From: Colivivens sp963594655
GTDB lineage: Bacteria; Bacteroidota; Bacteroidia; Bacteroidales; Bacteroidaceae
NCBI GenBank assembly: GCA_963594655.1
Contig: CAVBFD010000041.1
Coordinates: 1 to 23,201 of the forward strand
Direction of reading: 5' to 3'
Length of the DNA stretch: 23,201 nt
In this document: positions 1 to 6,849 of the stretch, piece by piece
Layout: each line of letters opens with the position of its first letter
Numbering within the stretch: the first letter of the stretch is position 1
Program-made: the position numbers and the translations under genes
The notes under the pieces: model-generated
Seen by the model: only the letters and a program-made list of their open reading frames with translations
Database searches by the model: none
What the model was told of the DNA's origin: nothing

Positions 1-70
1 CGAGTGAATTGATCAAAACACTCGAGTGAATCGATCAATTCACTCGAGTGAAATGACACCCCCACTCGAG
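1..70. repeat. 22-bp tandem repeat array, three units plus a partial fourth
   Basis: CGAG starts at 1, 23, 45 and 67, giving three 22-bp units and a fragment. The unit edges are constant: each starts CGAGTGAA and ends CACT, so every junction makes the palindrome CACTCGAGTG. The middle 10 or so bases differ between units. Within each unit GAGTG and CACTC can pair across the variable centre; in the second unit the arms extend to 8 bp (GAGTGAAT/ATTCACTC). The array begins at the window edge and probably continues left. It lies downstream of the KDPG aldolase stop, so it may be transcribed on the minus strand. The remaining DNA, 71-217, shows no gene; the only structure I noticed is a weak ATTAAC/GTTAAT inverted repeat near 153-175. 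Confidence 0.75.
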
Positions 71-217
71 ACCCATTTTCGGTGTTTTATCAGAATGTCA
101 GAAAACCGCAGGAAACTTCGAGTTTAACAGGTACATCCGTTGCCACCATGCATTAACAAAACCGATGTTAATCCATTAAGATATTCGGAATAAAGCAAGA
201 CATTCGGTGCTGTCATG

Positions 218-892
218 TCAGCCGGCAGTTCTGGCGGCACGTATGATGTCGAGACACTCGCGGCACTTGTCGGTGACGTACTGCCAGTCCTCAGCGGCAA
301 CCCTGTCCTTAGGGAAGAGCTTGCTGCCCATGCCCACACAGTAGACACCAGCCTTGAACCATCCCTTGAGGTTATCCTCCGTAGGAGCGACACCACCGGT
401 CACCATAATCTTGGACCACGGCATCGGGGCTTTCAGTCCCGCCACGAACGACGGCCCGTACACGTCACCGGGGAACACCTTCGTGAGGTCGCATCCCATC
501 TCCTGGGCCTTGCCCACCTCACTCACACTACCACAGCCAGGACAGTAGGGAACGAGACGGCGGTTACACACAGGAGCCACGTCGGGATTGAACAGAGGAC
601 CAACCACGAAGCATGCGCCCAACTGGATGTAAAGGGCGGCGGTGGGCGCGTCTACCACACTGCCCACACCCATAGCCAACTGGGGACACTCCTTGGCGGC
701 GTACTTGACACACTCGGCGAACACCTCATGGGCGAAGTCGCCACGGTTGGTGAACTCGAATGCGCGCACTCCCCCGTCATAGCACGCCTTGATAACCTTC
801 TTCGCCACTTCCACATCCTTGTGGTAGAACACAGGCACCATACCTGTCTCCCCTATCTTTGCCATTACGGCAAGTTTATCGAATTTAGCCAT
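218..892 (-). CDS. eda: KDPG aldolase (bifunctional 4-hydroxy-2-oxoglutarate aldolase/2-dehydro-3-deoxyphosphogluconate aldolase)
   Basis: A cytoplasmic class I aldolase of the Entner-Doudoroff and uronate routes, splitting 2-keto-3-deoxy-6-phosphogluconate into pyruvate and glyceraldehyde 3-phosphate. The 224-residue protein has the expected single TIM-barrel layout: the catalytic Glu and Arg of FEFTNRG at 46 and 50, a PGCGSVSE loop at 118-125, the Schiff-base Lys at 138 in TKVFPG, and the phosphate-binding TGG followed by GMGSKLF near the C terminus. It is slightly longer than the roughly 213-residue E. coli enzyme. The ATG at 892 is the only sensible start. It sits 17 bases after KDG kinase, the enzyme that makes its substrate, so the two are almost certainly co-transcribed. 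Family assignment is secure; whether it also uses 4-hydroxy-2-oxoglutarate in vivo is inferred from the family. Confidence 0.93.
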   Translation of the reverse strand: MAKFDKLAVMAKIGETGMVPVFYHKDVEVAKKVIKACYDGGVRAFEFTNRGDFAHEVFAECVKYAAKECPQLAMGVGSVVDAPTAALYIQLGACFVVGPLFNPDVAPVCNRRLVPYCPGCGSVSEVGKAQEMGCDLTKVFPGDVYGPSFVAGLKAPMPWSKIMVTGGVAPTEDNLKGWFKAGVYCVGMGSKLFPKDRVAAEDWQYVTDKCRECLDIIRAARTAG

Positions 893-909
893 ATACCTTA
901 TTATATATA

Positions 910-1932
910 TTAACGTTGAACACGACCGTTGGCATTGCCTCCGGCAAGCGACTCCACCTCTTCCACCGACACGTGGTTGAAGTCACCCGGGATGGTATGC
1001 TTCAACGCACTTGCCGCAACGGCAAACTCAAGAGCCTCACCCTGTGACGGCTTGGTGATCAGTCCGTGAATCAGACCGCCGGAGAACGAGTCACCTCCGC
1101 CCACACGGTCGATTATCGGTTCTATGTCATAGTGCTTGGACTGATAGAACTCCTTACCGTCATATATAAGAGCCTTCCATCCGTTGTGGCTCGCGCTCAG
1201 GCTCTCACGCAGCGTGCTGACCACGTACTTGAAACCGAACTCCTTAGCCATGGCCCTGAAGATACCTTCATAACCGGCGGCGTCGGTCTTGCCACCCTCC
1301 ACATCAGCGTCGGGCTTGAAGCCCAGACACAACTCCGCATCCTCCTCGTTGCCTATGCACACGTCCACATACTGCATCAACGGACGCATGACGGATATAG
1401 CCTTCTCGCTCGTCCACAGTTTCTTGCGGAAATTGAGGTCACAGCTGACAGTCACCCCGTGTTTCTTGGCGCAGACACAAGCCAGGCGCAGACACTCGGC
1501 GCTTGCGTCGCTGACAGCGGGAGTGATGCCGCTCCAGTGGAACCAGTCAGCCCCCTCAAAAATCCTGTCGAAGTCGAAGTCCTCGGGTTTCGCCTCCGCT
1601 ATTGACGAGTGCGCACGGTCGTAGATTACCTTTGACGGACGCATGGACGCGCCTGTCTCTGCATAGTAAAGCCCTACCCTATCGCCACCGCGGGCTATAA
1701 AGTCGGTGTGGACGCCGAAGCGTCTCAGTCCGTTGACCGCTATCTGCCCTATCTCATGCTTAGGCAGTTTACTTACGAAATACGAGTCATGTCCATAGTT
1801 GGCGCAACTGACAGCCACGTTCGCCTCACCGCCTCCGGGGATGATGCAGAACTTGTCAGCCTGTACGAACCGTGAGTTTCCCTCCGGACTCAGGCGAAGC
1901 ATGATCTCGCCCATTGTTATTATCTTTGCCAT
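910..1932 (-). CDS. kdgK: 2-keto-3-deoxygluconate kinase, PfkB/ribokinase family
   Basis: A cytoplasmic sugar kinase phosphorylating 2-keto-3-deoxygluconate to KDPG with ATP. The 340-residue protein has the PfkB N-terminal substrate motif GGGEANVA (about 33-40) and the C-terminal PfkB signature DRVGGGDSFSGG (about 275-286), whose GGGD carries the anion hole and catalytic Asp. A SCDLNFR strand in the middle is typical of the KDG-kinase branch. The specific substrate is inferred chiefly from the adjacent KDPG aldolase, 17 bases downstream; another keto-sugar acid is possible but less likely. Only 29 bases separate its ATG from the stop of the upstream protease, and I see neither a TAnnTTTG promoter nor a terminator there, so it is either read through from the protease or has a promoter inside that gene. 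Confidence 0.88.
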   Translation of the reverse strand: MAKIITMGEIMLRLSPEGNSRFVQADKFCIIPGGGEANVAVSCANYGHDSYFVSKLPKHEIGQIAVNGLRRFGVHTDFIARGGDRVGLYYAETGASMRPSKVIYDRAHSSIAEAKPEDFDFDRIFEGADWFHWSGITPAVSDASAECLRLACVCAKKHGVTVSCDLNFRKKLWTSEKAISVMRPLMQYVDVCIGNEEDAELCLGFKPDADVEGGKTDAAGYEGIFRAMAKEFGFKYVVSTLRESLSASHNGWKALIYDGKEFYQSKHYDIEPIIDRVGGGDSFSGGLIHGLITKPSQGEALEFAVAASALKHTIPGDFNHVSVEEVESLAGGNANGRVQR

Positions 1933-1961
1933 AGTCTGATTAATATGTAGTTAGTTTCTTT

Positions 1962-3728
1962 TTATCTTACGAATATCTTCTTTGACCCATGTCCGTCCCT
2001 GCGGATATACACACCTGGAGGCAGTCCCGACCCACTGTCACCGACATAATTGCCAGTCATGTCGAATATCTCCGTGAAACCACCGCCCGACTCCACCACA
2101 GCGTCACGTACCGCGGTCGCCGTAGCCCCCGGCATATAGTTGAACGACACGTAACCCGTCTTCGCGTCACAGACGATGTCGTACAACGGCTTGTGCATGA
2201 GCAGTGACCCGTCGGTGTTCGTGTTCCACACACTCGCCCGGGGATTGCTGTAGTCGGTCAGACTGTCGATACAAAGCGTACCGTACTTGAAGGGGTAAGT
2301 CTCGTAGTATGTAAATCCGAAACGGCGGCTGAACGGAGCCATACGCTCGTGGTCGTTATAAACCACCGTTCTGTCCAACAGTGTCACTCTACCGGTAGTG
2401 TTCACTATATTGTTGAGGAACAGGTACTCGTCATAATCCACATGAGTGATGAGCAGTCCGCTCTCCGGGAGCGCGCTGTCCCATTTGCTTCCTCCCACAT
2501 TGTGCAGTGTATAATATTCGTCGGGATTGCCGTCGTTGTATATGACGTACGCCTTCGCCTCCTCCAGCAGCGGTTTGAGACCTTTCACACTGTCGTTCTC
2601 CCTCAGGACAGTGTATTCGAGCCATCCGGCATAATGGCGTTCCCATGGAGACCAGGGAGCGGGACAGGTCCCGGTAGTCCCGTTATAGTTTCCGCTGTCC
2701 ATCAAATCCCAATCACCCATTCCACGATTGTCGCTGTAACCGGTATCGTACATGTCGGGCAGTCCCATGCAGTGGGAGAACTCATGACAGAACACCCCGA
2801 TTCCCATCCTCCGCGAACCCCTGCCACCGTAAAGTTCGTTGGCACAGGCATACACGTCCACCTTAACCCCGTCAAATGCCAGAGGTCCGGGAATGTCGTT
2901 GCCAACCAGCTTCATGTCACTGAGTGTCGCCATATGAGGCCACAGTGTTTTCGTCCCTCCCCCTGTAGCCTGTCCGTATCCAGCATAAAGCACGAACACC
3001 TCCTCGACATATCCGTCACCGTCCCAGTCGTACTGAGTCCAGTCGATGTCGTACGTAGCGTCAGCCAGTTCCACAGACTCCGTTATGAACTCCCCCGCCA
3101 GTTCCGATCCGTCGCTTCCTCCGTAGTAGGAGGATTTCCTGCAGAGGGTCACCGGACCGTACACGTCGAACGTAAGATCGAAGAGTCCGCCACTCATGTC
3201 GGTGAAATAGTCATGCACGCTCCCCATGTTCGAGTCGTCCCCGAACCCCTCCTCGTTGAGCATACGTGTATAGTAAGCCTCGGGCCCACTGCCTTCAGAC
3301 AGGAACGCCCTGTCGGGAAACTCGGCAAGTATCACAATACCGCGCCTCTTTCCACGGAAACATTCATAATTGTCGGCGATGTCGGACGACTCCAAGGCGA
3401 CCGCCCCCCGGCCTTTCGCCGAAGAACTCCGCCGGCTTCCGCCGCGCCTCATGACCTGTGAACGCCTTAATTTCTTTTGTCGTACCACCGCCATCACAGA
3501 GTCTTTGTCCACATATACGTACGACCCGTCGTCCAGCTCGTCCACCGCCTTACCGTCGGCAGTCACCAGACAATGCGCCCATTCGTCGCCTATCATCATG
3601 ACCATCGCCTTGGATCCGTCAGCCATAGTCACCTCGCGCCACACCTTCTCGGGAGGTACGGCAAGAATCCGACCGGCAAACAGCGCCAGTACCGCAAAAG
3701 TCAGGGTTTTCCTTATACAACCTTTCAT
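1962..3728 (-). CDS. Secreted M6-type zinc metalloprotease with type IX sorting-like C terminus
   Basis: A 588-residue secreted protein related to M6 (immune inhibitor A-like) metalloproteases. Visible in order: a Sec signal peptide (about 1-23, cleavage likely after ILA), a prodomain-like N-terminal stretch, a basic patch KKLRRS...RRGGSRRSS (about 85-104), a calcium-loop-like DWDGDGYVEE at 234-243, and the zinc motif HEFSHCMGLPD at 315-325 (His315, Glu316, His319, Asp325). The last 60 or so residues (FDMTGNYVG...LPPGVYIRR...KKIFVR) look like the short type IX secretion C-terminal domain of Prevotella and Porphyromonas proteins, which predicts export across the outer membrane. It has its own consensus promoter upstream and lies 29 bases before KDG kinase. 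The natural substrate is unknown. It could act on host or dietary protein or on other secreted proteins. Confidence 0.88.
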   Translation of the reverse strand: MKGCIRKTLTFAVLALFAGRILAVPPEKVWREVTMADGSKAMVMMIGDEWAHCLVTADGKAVDELDDGSYVYVDKDSVMAVVRQKKLRRSQVMRRGGSRRSSSAKGRGAVALESSDIADNYECFRGKRRGIVILAEFPDRAFLSEGSGPEAYYTRMLNEEGFGDDSNMGSVHDYFTDMSGGLFDLTFDVYGPVTLCRKSSYYGGSDGSELAGEFITESVELADATYDIDWTQYDWDGDGYVEEVFVLYAGYGQATGGGTKTLWPHMATLSDMKLVGNDIPGPLAFDGVKVDVYACANELYGGRGSRRMGIGVFCHEFSHCMGLPDMYDTGYSDNRGMGDWDLMDSGNYNGTTGTCPAPWSPWERHYAGWLEYTVLRENDSVKGLKPLLEEAKAYVIYNDGNPDEYYTLHNVGGSKWDSALPESGLLITHVDYDEYLFLNNIVNTTGRVTLLDRTVVYNDHERMAPFSRRFGFTYYETYPFKYGTLCIDSLTDYSNPRASVWNTNTDGSLLMHKPLYDIVCDAKTGYVSFNYMPGATATAVRDAVVESGGGFTEIFDMTGNYVGDSGSGLPPGVYIRRDGHGSKKIFVR

Positions 3729-3754
3729 TTACATCTGATTACAGACTGTCGGTG

Positions 3755-3785
3755 CAAAGGTAGCACTTATAAATGGAATCACAAA
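3755..3785 (-). promoter_or_regulatory. Bacteroidota-type promoter for the M6 protease gene
   Basis: On the minus strand the -7 box TACCTTTG (plus-strand 3755-3762) is preceded by TTTG (3782-3785) with a 19-base spacer, a full match to the Bacteroidota housekeeping promoter. The expected transcript starts around 3748-3750, leaving a leader of about 20 bases before the ATG at 3728. Confidence 0.8.
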
Positions 3786-3868
3786 ATAAAAAGGAATCAA
3801 TCACGCCCCACCACCACGATTCTTACGTTTTGGAACACGGAATTGGATACAACACACATTATACGCAC

Positions 3869-4057
3869 AAAAAAAAAAGCATCCTTCCAATAGAGACTCG
3901 CCATATAAAGTGTCCGCCGACACGGCAGGTCTGCAATCTGACGAATACGCGTGAAAATCAATAGACCACGATACCGAGTTGGGGGGAAAGAGTATCGCTC
4001 CATTTGATCGCCAGAAAGAGGAAGGATGCCACGCAATATGTATCCTGATTTTTACAC
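3869..4057 (-). ncRNA. Candidate structured small RNA of about 190 nt, unidentified family
   Basis: No convincing protein is encoded here, but the minus strand has the parts of a small RNA gene. A -7 box TAACTTTG lies at 4062-4069. A perfect 10-bp stem closes the molecule (GCATCCTTCC read from 4029-4020, pairing with GGAAGGATGC from 3888-3879), and its 3' arm runs straight into ten U residues (3878-3869), as in an intrinsic terminator. Inside are three further hairpins: 3968-3975 with 3991-3998 (8 pairs with two wobbles, loop containing CCCCCC), 3928-3932 with 3963-3967 (abutting the first), and 3910-3914 with 3919-3923 (loop of four). The start near 4055-4057 is inferred from promoter spacing. 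A length near 190 nt and paired ends would suit a 6S-like RNA, but the branched fold does not look like the 6S rod, so I leave it unnamed. Confidence 0.55.
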
Positions 4058-4061
4058 GGGG

Positions 4062-4069
4062 CAAAGTTA
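4062..4069 (-). promoter_or_regulatory. -7 box of the candidate small RNA promoter
   Basis: TAACTTTG on the minus strand, an exact TAnnTTTG match. The -33 element is weak: only GTTG-like sequence occurs near the right distance (about 4086-4089). No open reading frame of quality follows, so the box most plausibly serves the structured RNA. Confidence 0.55.
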
Positions 4070-4158
4070 TAAAAGTTTTTTCTGACAACAGCGAATAAAT
4101 AATGAAAAAATCTGGTTACAACAAAAGATTTTTTCGTGACAGACACGCAAAACCTTAG

Positions 4159-4168
4159 CCCCCCCCCC
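4159..4168. repeat. Ten-base C homopolymer in intergenic DNA
   Basis: An uninterrupted run of ten C on the plus strand (G on the minus strand), between the GH25 gene's 3' end and the small RNA promoter. Such tracts can slip during replication. This one is about 90 bases upstream of the RNA promoter and not between its core elements, so any effect on expression is unproven. The rest of 4070-4248 is A+T-rich and shows no gene. Confidence 0.9.
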
Positions 4169-4248
4169 GTAAACAGCTCATTTTCAGTATGTTACGCACA
4201 CTATTTCTATTACCCAACAGAATATGGTCAATCCGACCAATATTGCAT

Positions 4249-4267
4249 AAAACGCACACGTATGTGC
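4249..4267 (-). terminator. Weak intrinsic terminator after the GH25 lysozyme gene
   Basis: Nine bases past the GH25 stop, the minus strand has a 5-bp stem GCACA/TGTGC with a four-base loop (4254-4267), followed by G then TTTT (4252-4249). The stem is short, so termination may be partial. Confidence 0.4.
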
Positions 4268-4275
4268 AACATTTC

Positions 4276-5106
4276 TCAATAGAGGATTTCACTGATGGAA
4301 TGTCGTCCCATGAAGCGGCTGCGGTCCACATCGCCCCTGATGCCGTTCACGCGTCCCTTGGCGGTGAACTGCCACATCACGAAATCCTTTCCGTCACTCA
4401 GTGTCGGTTCGGCGGACGTGTACTGCGCAATCATGAAAAGGTAGGACTTGAAATGGGAGTAACCGGCAAAGTACCTGTCGTAGAAATTGCGTCCGGTGTA
4501 TATCACAGGACGTTTGCCGTATTCCCGGGTGACCAGACGCAGGAACTCCTGCAGACGCTTGTGCATGGTGGCCACCGGCACACCGCCTGTCACCTCCACA
4601 TCGATGAGCGGCAGCAAGTCCTGTTTCCTGCGGTCCACCGTACGCTTGAAGTTGGCGAACTGCGAGGTGGCGTCCACATTGGGACGGAAGAAATGGTAGC
4701 TGCCCACCTTCAGTCCGTGCCGCCTCGCCTCGTTGAGGTTGTAGTCGTAGGTGTCGTCAACCAGACTGTTCGACTCCGTAGCCTTGAGATACACGTACCC
4801 CACCTTGCCGTCGGTAGAGACGGCCTTCCAGTCGATCCGTCCCTGATAATGGCTCACGTCGATTCCGTAACGGTGGACACCACTGGCACGGAAGACAGAC
4901 ACCAGTCCCTTGCATTTCGGTTGCCGTGGATGGGTGTCGGGGACGGACTTGTACAGGTTGGCTGCCTTGTCGGGCTGGAAGACCCCATACTCAGCCTGTT
5001 CCACACGCTTCTTTTTCTTCTTGTCACGGCCCTCAGCACAGGGACAGACAAGAGCCGCACAAAGCGTCAGCAACAACAGCCGCAATATGATTGGATGACG
5101 GGACAT
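4276..5106 (-). CDS. Secreted GH25 family lysozyme (muramidase)
   Basis: A glycoside hydrolase family 25 enzyme, expected to cut the beta-1,4 bond between N-acetylmuramic acid and N-acetylglucosamine. I start it at the ATG at 5106 (276 residues), because this begins a clean signal peptide (MSRHP then LRLLLLTLCAALV); a longer version from 5166 would add 20 residues before the signal and overlap the upstream gene. The mature part has a basic KKKKKR stretch, then the GH25 domain: GIDVSHYQG at about 81-89, YLKATES, GSYHFFRP, the catalytic pair in IDVE (Asp169, Glu171), and late WQF and DVDRSRF motifs. It follows the DUF1846 gene by 26 bases on the same strand and probably shares its promoter. Cleavage at SPase I is likelier than lipidation, since no good lipobox precedes Cys. 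Targets could be own or foreign peptidoglycan. Confidence 0.88.
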   Translation of the reverse strand: MSRHPIILRLLLLTLCAALVCPCAEGRDKKKKKRVEQAEYGVFQPDKAANLYKSVPDTHPRQPKCKGLVSVFRASGVHRYGIDVSHYQGRIDWKAVSTDGKVGYVYLKATESNSLVDDTYDYNLNEARRHGLKVGSYHFFRPNVDATSQFANFKRTVDRRKQDLLPLIDVEVTGGVPVATMHKRLQEFLRLVTREYGKRPVIYTGRNFYDRYFAGYSHFKSYLFMIAQYTSAEPTLSDGKDFVMWQFTAKGRVNGIRGDVDRSRFMGRHSISEILY

Positions 5107-5132
5107 ACGCTTATGACAAAGGGACAGGGGAA

Positions 5133-6608
5133 CTACACAAGCCTGCGTTTCTTCACCGGGTCGCACGTCAGTCCGACACCCAGTTTCTTGAATATCTTCT
5201 TGTCCACCTCACTGAGCATGACCGTGCAGTGTACCTGACAGCCTCTCAGTTCAGGCAGTTTCTCCAAAGCCTTGCGGCAGTCCCCGTGGTGGGTACTCAA
5301 CACAGACAGGGCCACAAGAACCTCATCGGTATGCAGACGGGGGTTGTTGCCTCCGAGATACTCCGTCTTGGTCTTCTGCACAGGCTCTATCAGGTCCTGC
5401 GGAATGAGACGCACCGAATGGTCGATGCCGGCAAGATACTTGGTGGCGTTCAACAGCAGGGCGGCGCTCGGGCCGAGCAGCGCGCTCTCCTCCGAGGTCA
5501 CTATAGTGCCGTCCGCCAGTTCGATGGCGGCACAAGCCTTACCGAGTGACTGTTCCTTGCGTTCCTTGGCAGCCACGGTGGTCTTCCTGTAAGCGCTGTT
5601 GATGTCGGCCTGTTTGAACAGCAGCGCAATCTTGCCCACCTCACTGTCGTTGCCCTCACCGTCGGCCAGGCGGTTGAGCGCGGCGTAATAGCGGCGGATA
5701 ATCTCGTTCCTTGACGCGTCCTGACACACGTCGTCGTCACTGATGCAGAACCCCACCATATTCACGCCCATGTCCGTGGGCGACTTGTATGGATTCTCTC
5801 CGTATATGCTCTCGAACAGGGCGTTGAGTACAGGGAATATCTCAATGTCACGGTTGTAGTTGATGGCAATCTTGCCGTACGCCTCGTAATGGAACGGGTC
5901 AATCATGTTGATGTCGTTCAAGTCAGCTGTGGCCGCCTCATAGGCGATATTGACAGGATGCTTCAACGGCAGGTTCCACACAGGGAAGGTCTCGAACTTG
6001 GCGTAGCCCGCCCTGAGCCCCCTTTTCTGCTCATGGTAGAGCTGGCTGAGGCACACCGCCATCTTGCCGCTGCCCGGTCCCGGGGCGGTGACGATGACCA
6101 GCGGACGTGTAGTCTCCACATAATCGTTCTTGCCGAACCCATCGTCCGAGTCGATAAGGGCCACGTTAGAGGGATAGCCCTCGATGGTGTAGTGACAATA
6201 CGCCTTAATGCCCATGCGTGTGAGTTTCTCCCTATACACGTCAGCCGAACTCTGTCCGTTGTAGTGCGTTATGACCACACTGCTCACCAGAAAGCCGCGC
6301 TGCTGGAACTCCGCGCGCAGACGAAGCACGTCCATGTCGTATGTGATGCCGAGGTCGGCGCGCACCTTCTGCTTCTCGATGTCCACGGCACTGATGACTA
6401 TCACTATCTCAGCACTGTCGCTCAACTGACTAAGCATCTTCAACTTACTGTCGGGCATGAAACCCGGAAGCACACGGCTGGCGTGATAGTCGTCAAAGAG
6501 TTTGCCGCCCAGTTCCAGATACAGCTTGTTGCCGAACTTGGCTATGCGTTCCTTGATATGTTCTGATTGGATTTTCAAATACTTGTCGTTGTCGAATCCG
6601 AATTTCAT
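5133..6608 (-). CDS. DUF1846 (UPF0371) family protein, function unknown
   Basis: A 491-residue cytoplasmic protein that I recognise as DUF1846/UPF0371 across its length, from MKFGFDNDKYL and YLELGGKLFDDYHASRVLPGF to the conserved MIDPFHYEAYGK and YNRDIEIFPVL blocks. A glycine-rich TAPGPGSGK segment (about 175-182) looks like a nucleotide or phosphate-binding loop, but the biochemical role is not known to me. The start at 6608 is chosen because it matches the family N terminus and because a start at 6647 would fall inside the promoter -7 box. It is the first gene of a two-gene unit with a secreted lysozyme. The length is about normal for the family, and there is no frameshift. Confidence 0.9.
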   Translation of the reverse strand: MKFGFDNDKYLKIQSEHIKERIAKFGNKLYLELGGKLFDDYHASRVLPGFMPDSKLKMLSQLSDSAEIVIVISAVDIEKQKVRADLGITYDMDVLRLRAEFQQRGFLVSSVVITHYNGQSSADVYREKLTRMGIKAYCHYTIEGYPSNVALIDSDDGFGKNDYVETTRPLVIVTAPGPGSGKMAVCLSQLYHEQKRGLRAGYAKFETFPVWNLPLKHPVNIAYEAATADLNDINMIDPFHYEAYGKIAINYNRDIEIFPVLNALFESIYGENPYKSPTDMGVNMVGFCISDDDVCQDASRNEIIRRYYAALNRLADGEGNDSEVGKIALLFKQADINSAYRKTTVAAKERKEQSLGKACAAIELADGTIVTSEESALLGPSAALLLNATKYLAGIDHSVRLIPQDLIEPVQKTKTEYLGGNNPRLHTDEVLVALSVLSTHHGDCRKALEKLPELRGCQVHCTVMLSEVDKKIFKKLGVGLTCDPVKKRRLV

Positions 6609-6644
6609 CTCATCTCTGTTTTTTAATCCTTGGAATACGAAATA

Positions 6645-6652
6645 CAAAGGTA
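6645..6652 (-). promoter_or_regulatory. -7 box for the DUF1846-GH25 unit
   Basis: TACCTTTG on the minus strand, an exact Bacteroidota -7 match 37 bases before the DUF1846 ATG. No TTTG sits at ideal spacing; the nearest (6678-6681) is 25 bases away. This placement argues that translation starts at 6608. Confidence 0.65.
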
Positions 6653-6734
6653 CGAAAACTTTTTAATCCGCCACCAACAAACAGGAGATTATACGGGAAA
6701 AACACCGCGCGGCACATTATTTATGGTTAAAGAT

Positions 6735-6765
6735 TTTGTCCTTTAGACAATAATGCGTACTTTTG
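6735..6765 (+). promoter_or_regulatory. Bacteroidota-type promoter for the polysaccharide priming/rhamnose operon
   Basis: TTTG at 6735-6738 and TACTTTTG at 6758-6765 with a 19-base spacer match the Bacteroidota consensus. The transcript should start near 6771, leaving a leader of about 80 bases before the first gene. It is divergent from the DUF1846 promoter about 80 bases away. Confidence 0.8.
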
Positions 6766-6770
6766 CATTC

Positions 6771-6818
6771 ATGAAACGAACGATTAAAGTTGGAACTAAT
6801 CTCTTCTGTTGCTTCTGA
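6771..6818 (+). CDS. Possible 15-codon leader ORF ahead of the operon
   Basis: ATG at 6771 opens a short frame ending at TGA 6816-6818, encoding MKRTIKVGTNLFCCF. It begins almost exactly where the promoter predicts transcription to start, so if translated it would be leaderless or nearly so. It is out of frame with the sugar transferase. Length and composition alone do not prove it is expressed; it may be chance. Confidence 0.2.
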   Translation: MKRTIKVGTNLFCCF

Positions 6819-6849
6819 CGATGTCGATAGGGGGTAAAAATTATCATCA

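Noticed and set aside
1..70. CRISPR array
   Set aside because: The constant part is only about 12 bp and the variable part about 10 bp, far too short for CRISPR repeats and spacers, and no cas genes are present.
2349..3461. 370-codon open frame antisense to the M6 protease gene
   Set aside because: Composition is rich in His, Val and Arg without any recognisable domain, as expected opposite a G+C-biased gene. The sense strand carries a signal peptide and zinc motif.
3797..4146. Short minus-strand open frames (62-95 codons) in the intergenic region
   Set aside because: They start at weak codons, overlap one another in different frames, and cross the RNA closing stem and U tail. Composition is not protein-like. 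A structured RNA explains the region better.
5107..5166. Longer start for the GH25 lysozyme at 5166
   Set aside because: It would place 20 residues before the signal peptide and overlap the DUF1846 gene. The ATG at 5106 gives a normal signal peptide.
4189..5238. 349-codon plus-strand open frame antisense to the GH25 lysozyme gene
   Set aside because: The opposite strand encodes a clear GH25 enzyme with catalytic residues. The antisense frame has no domain or promoter of its own.
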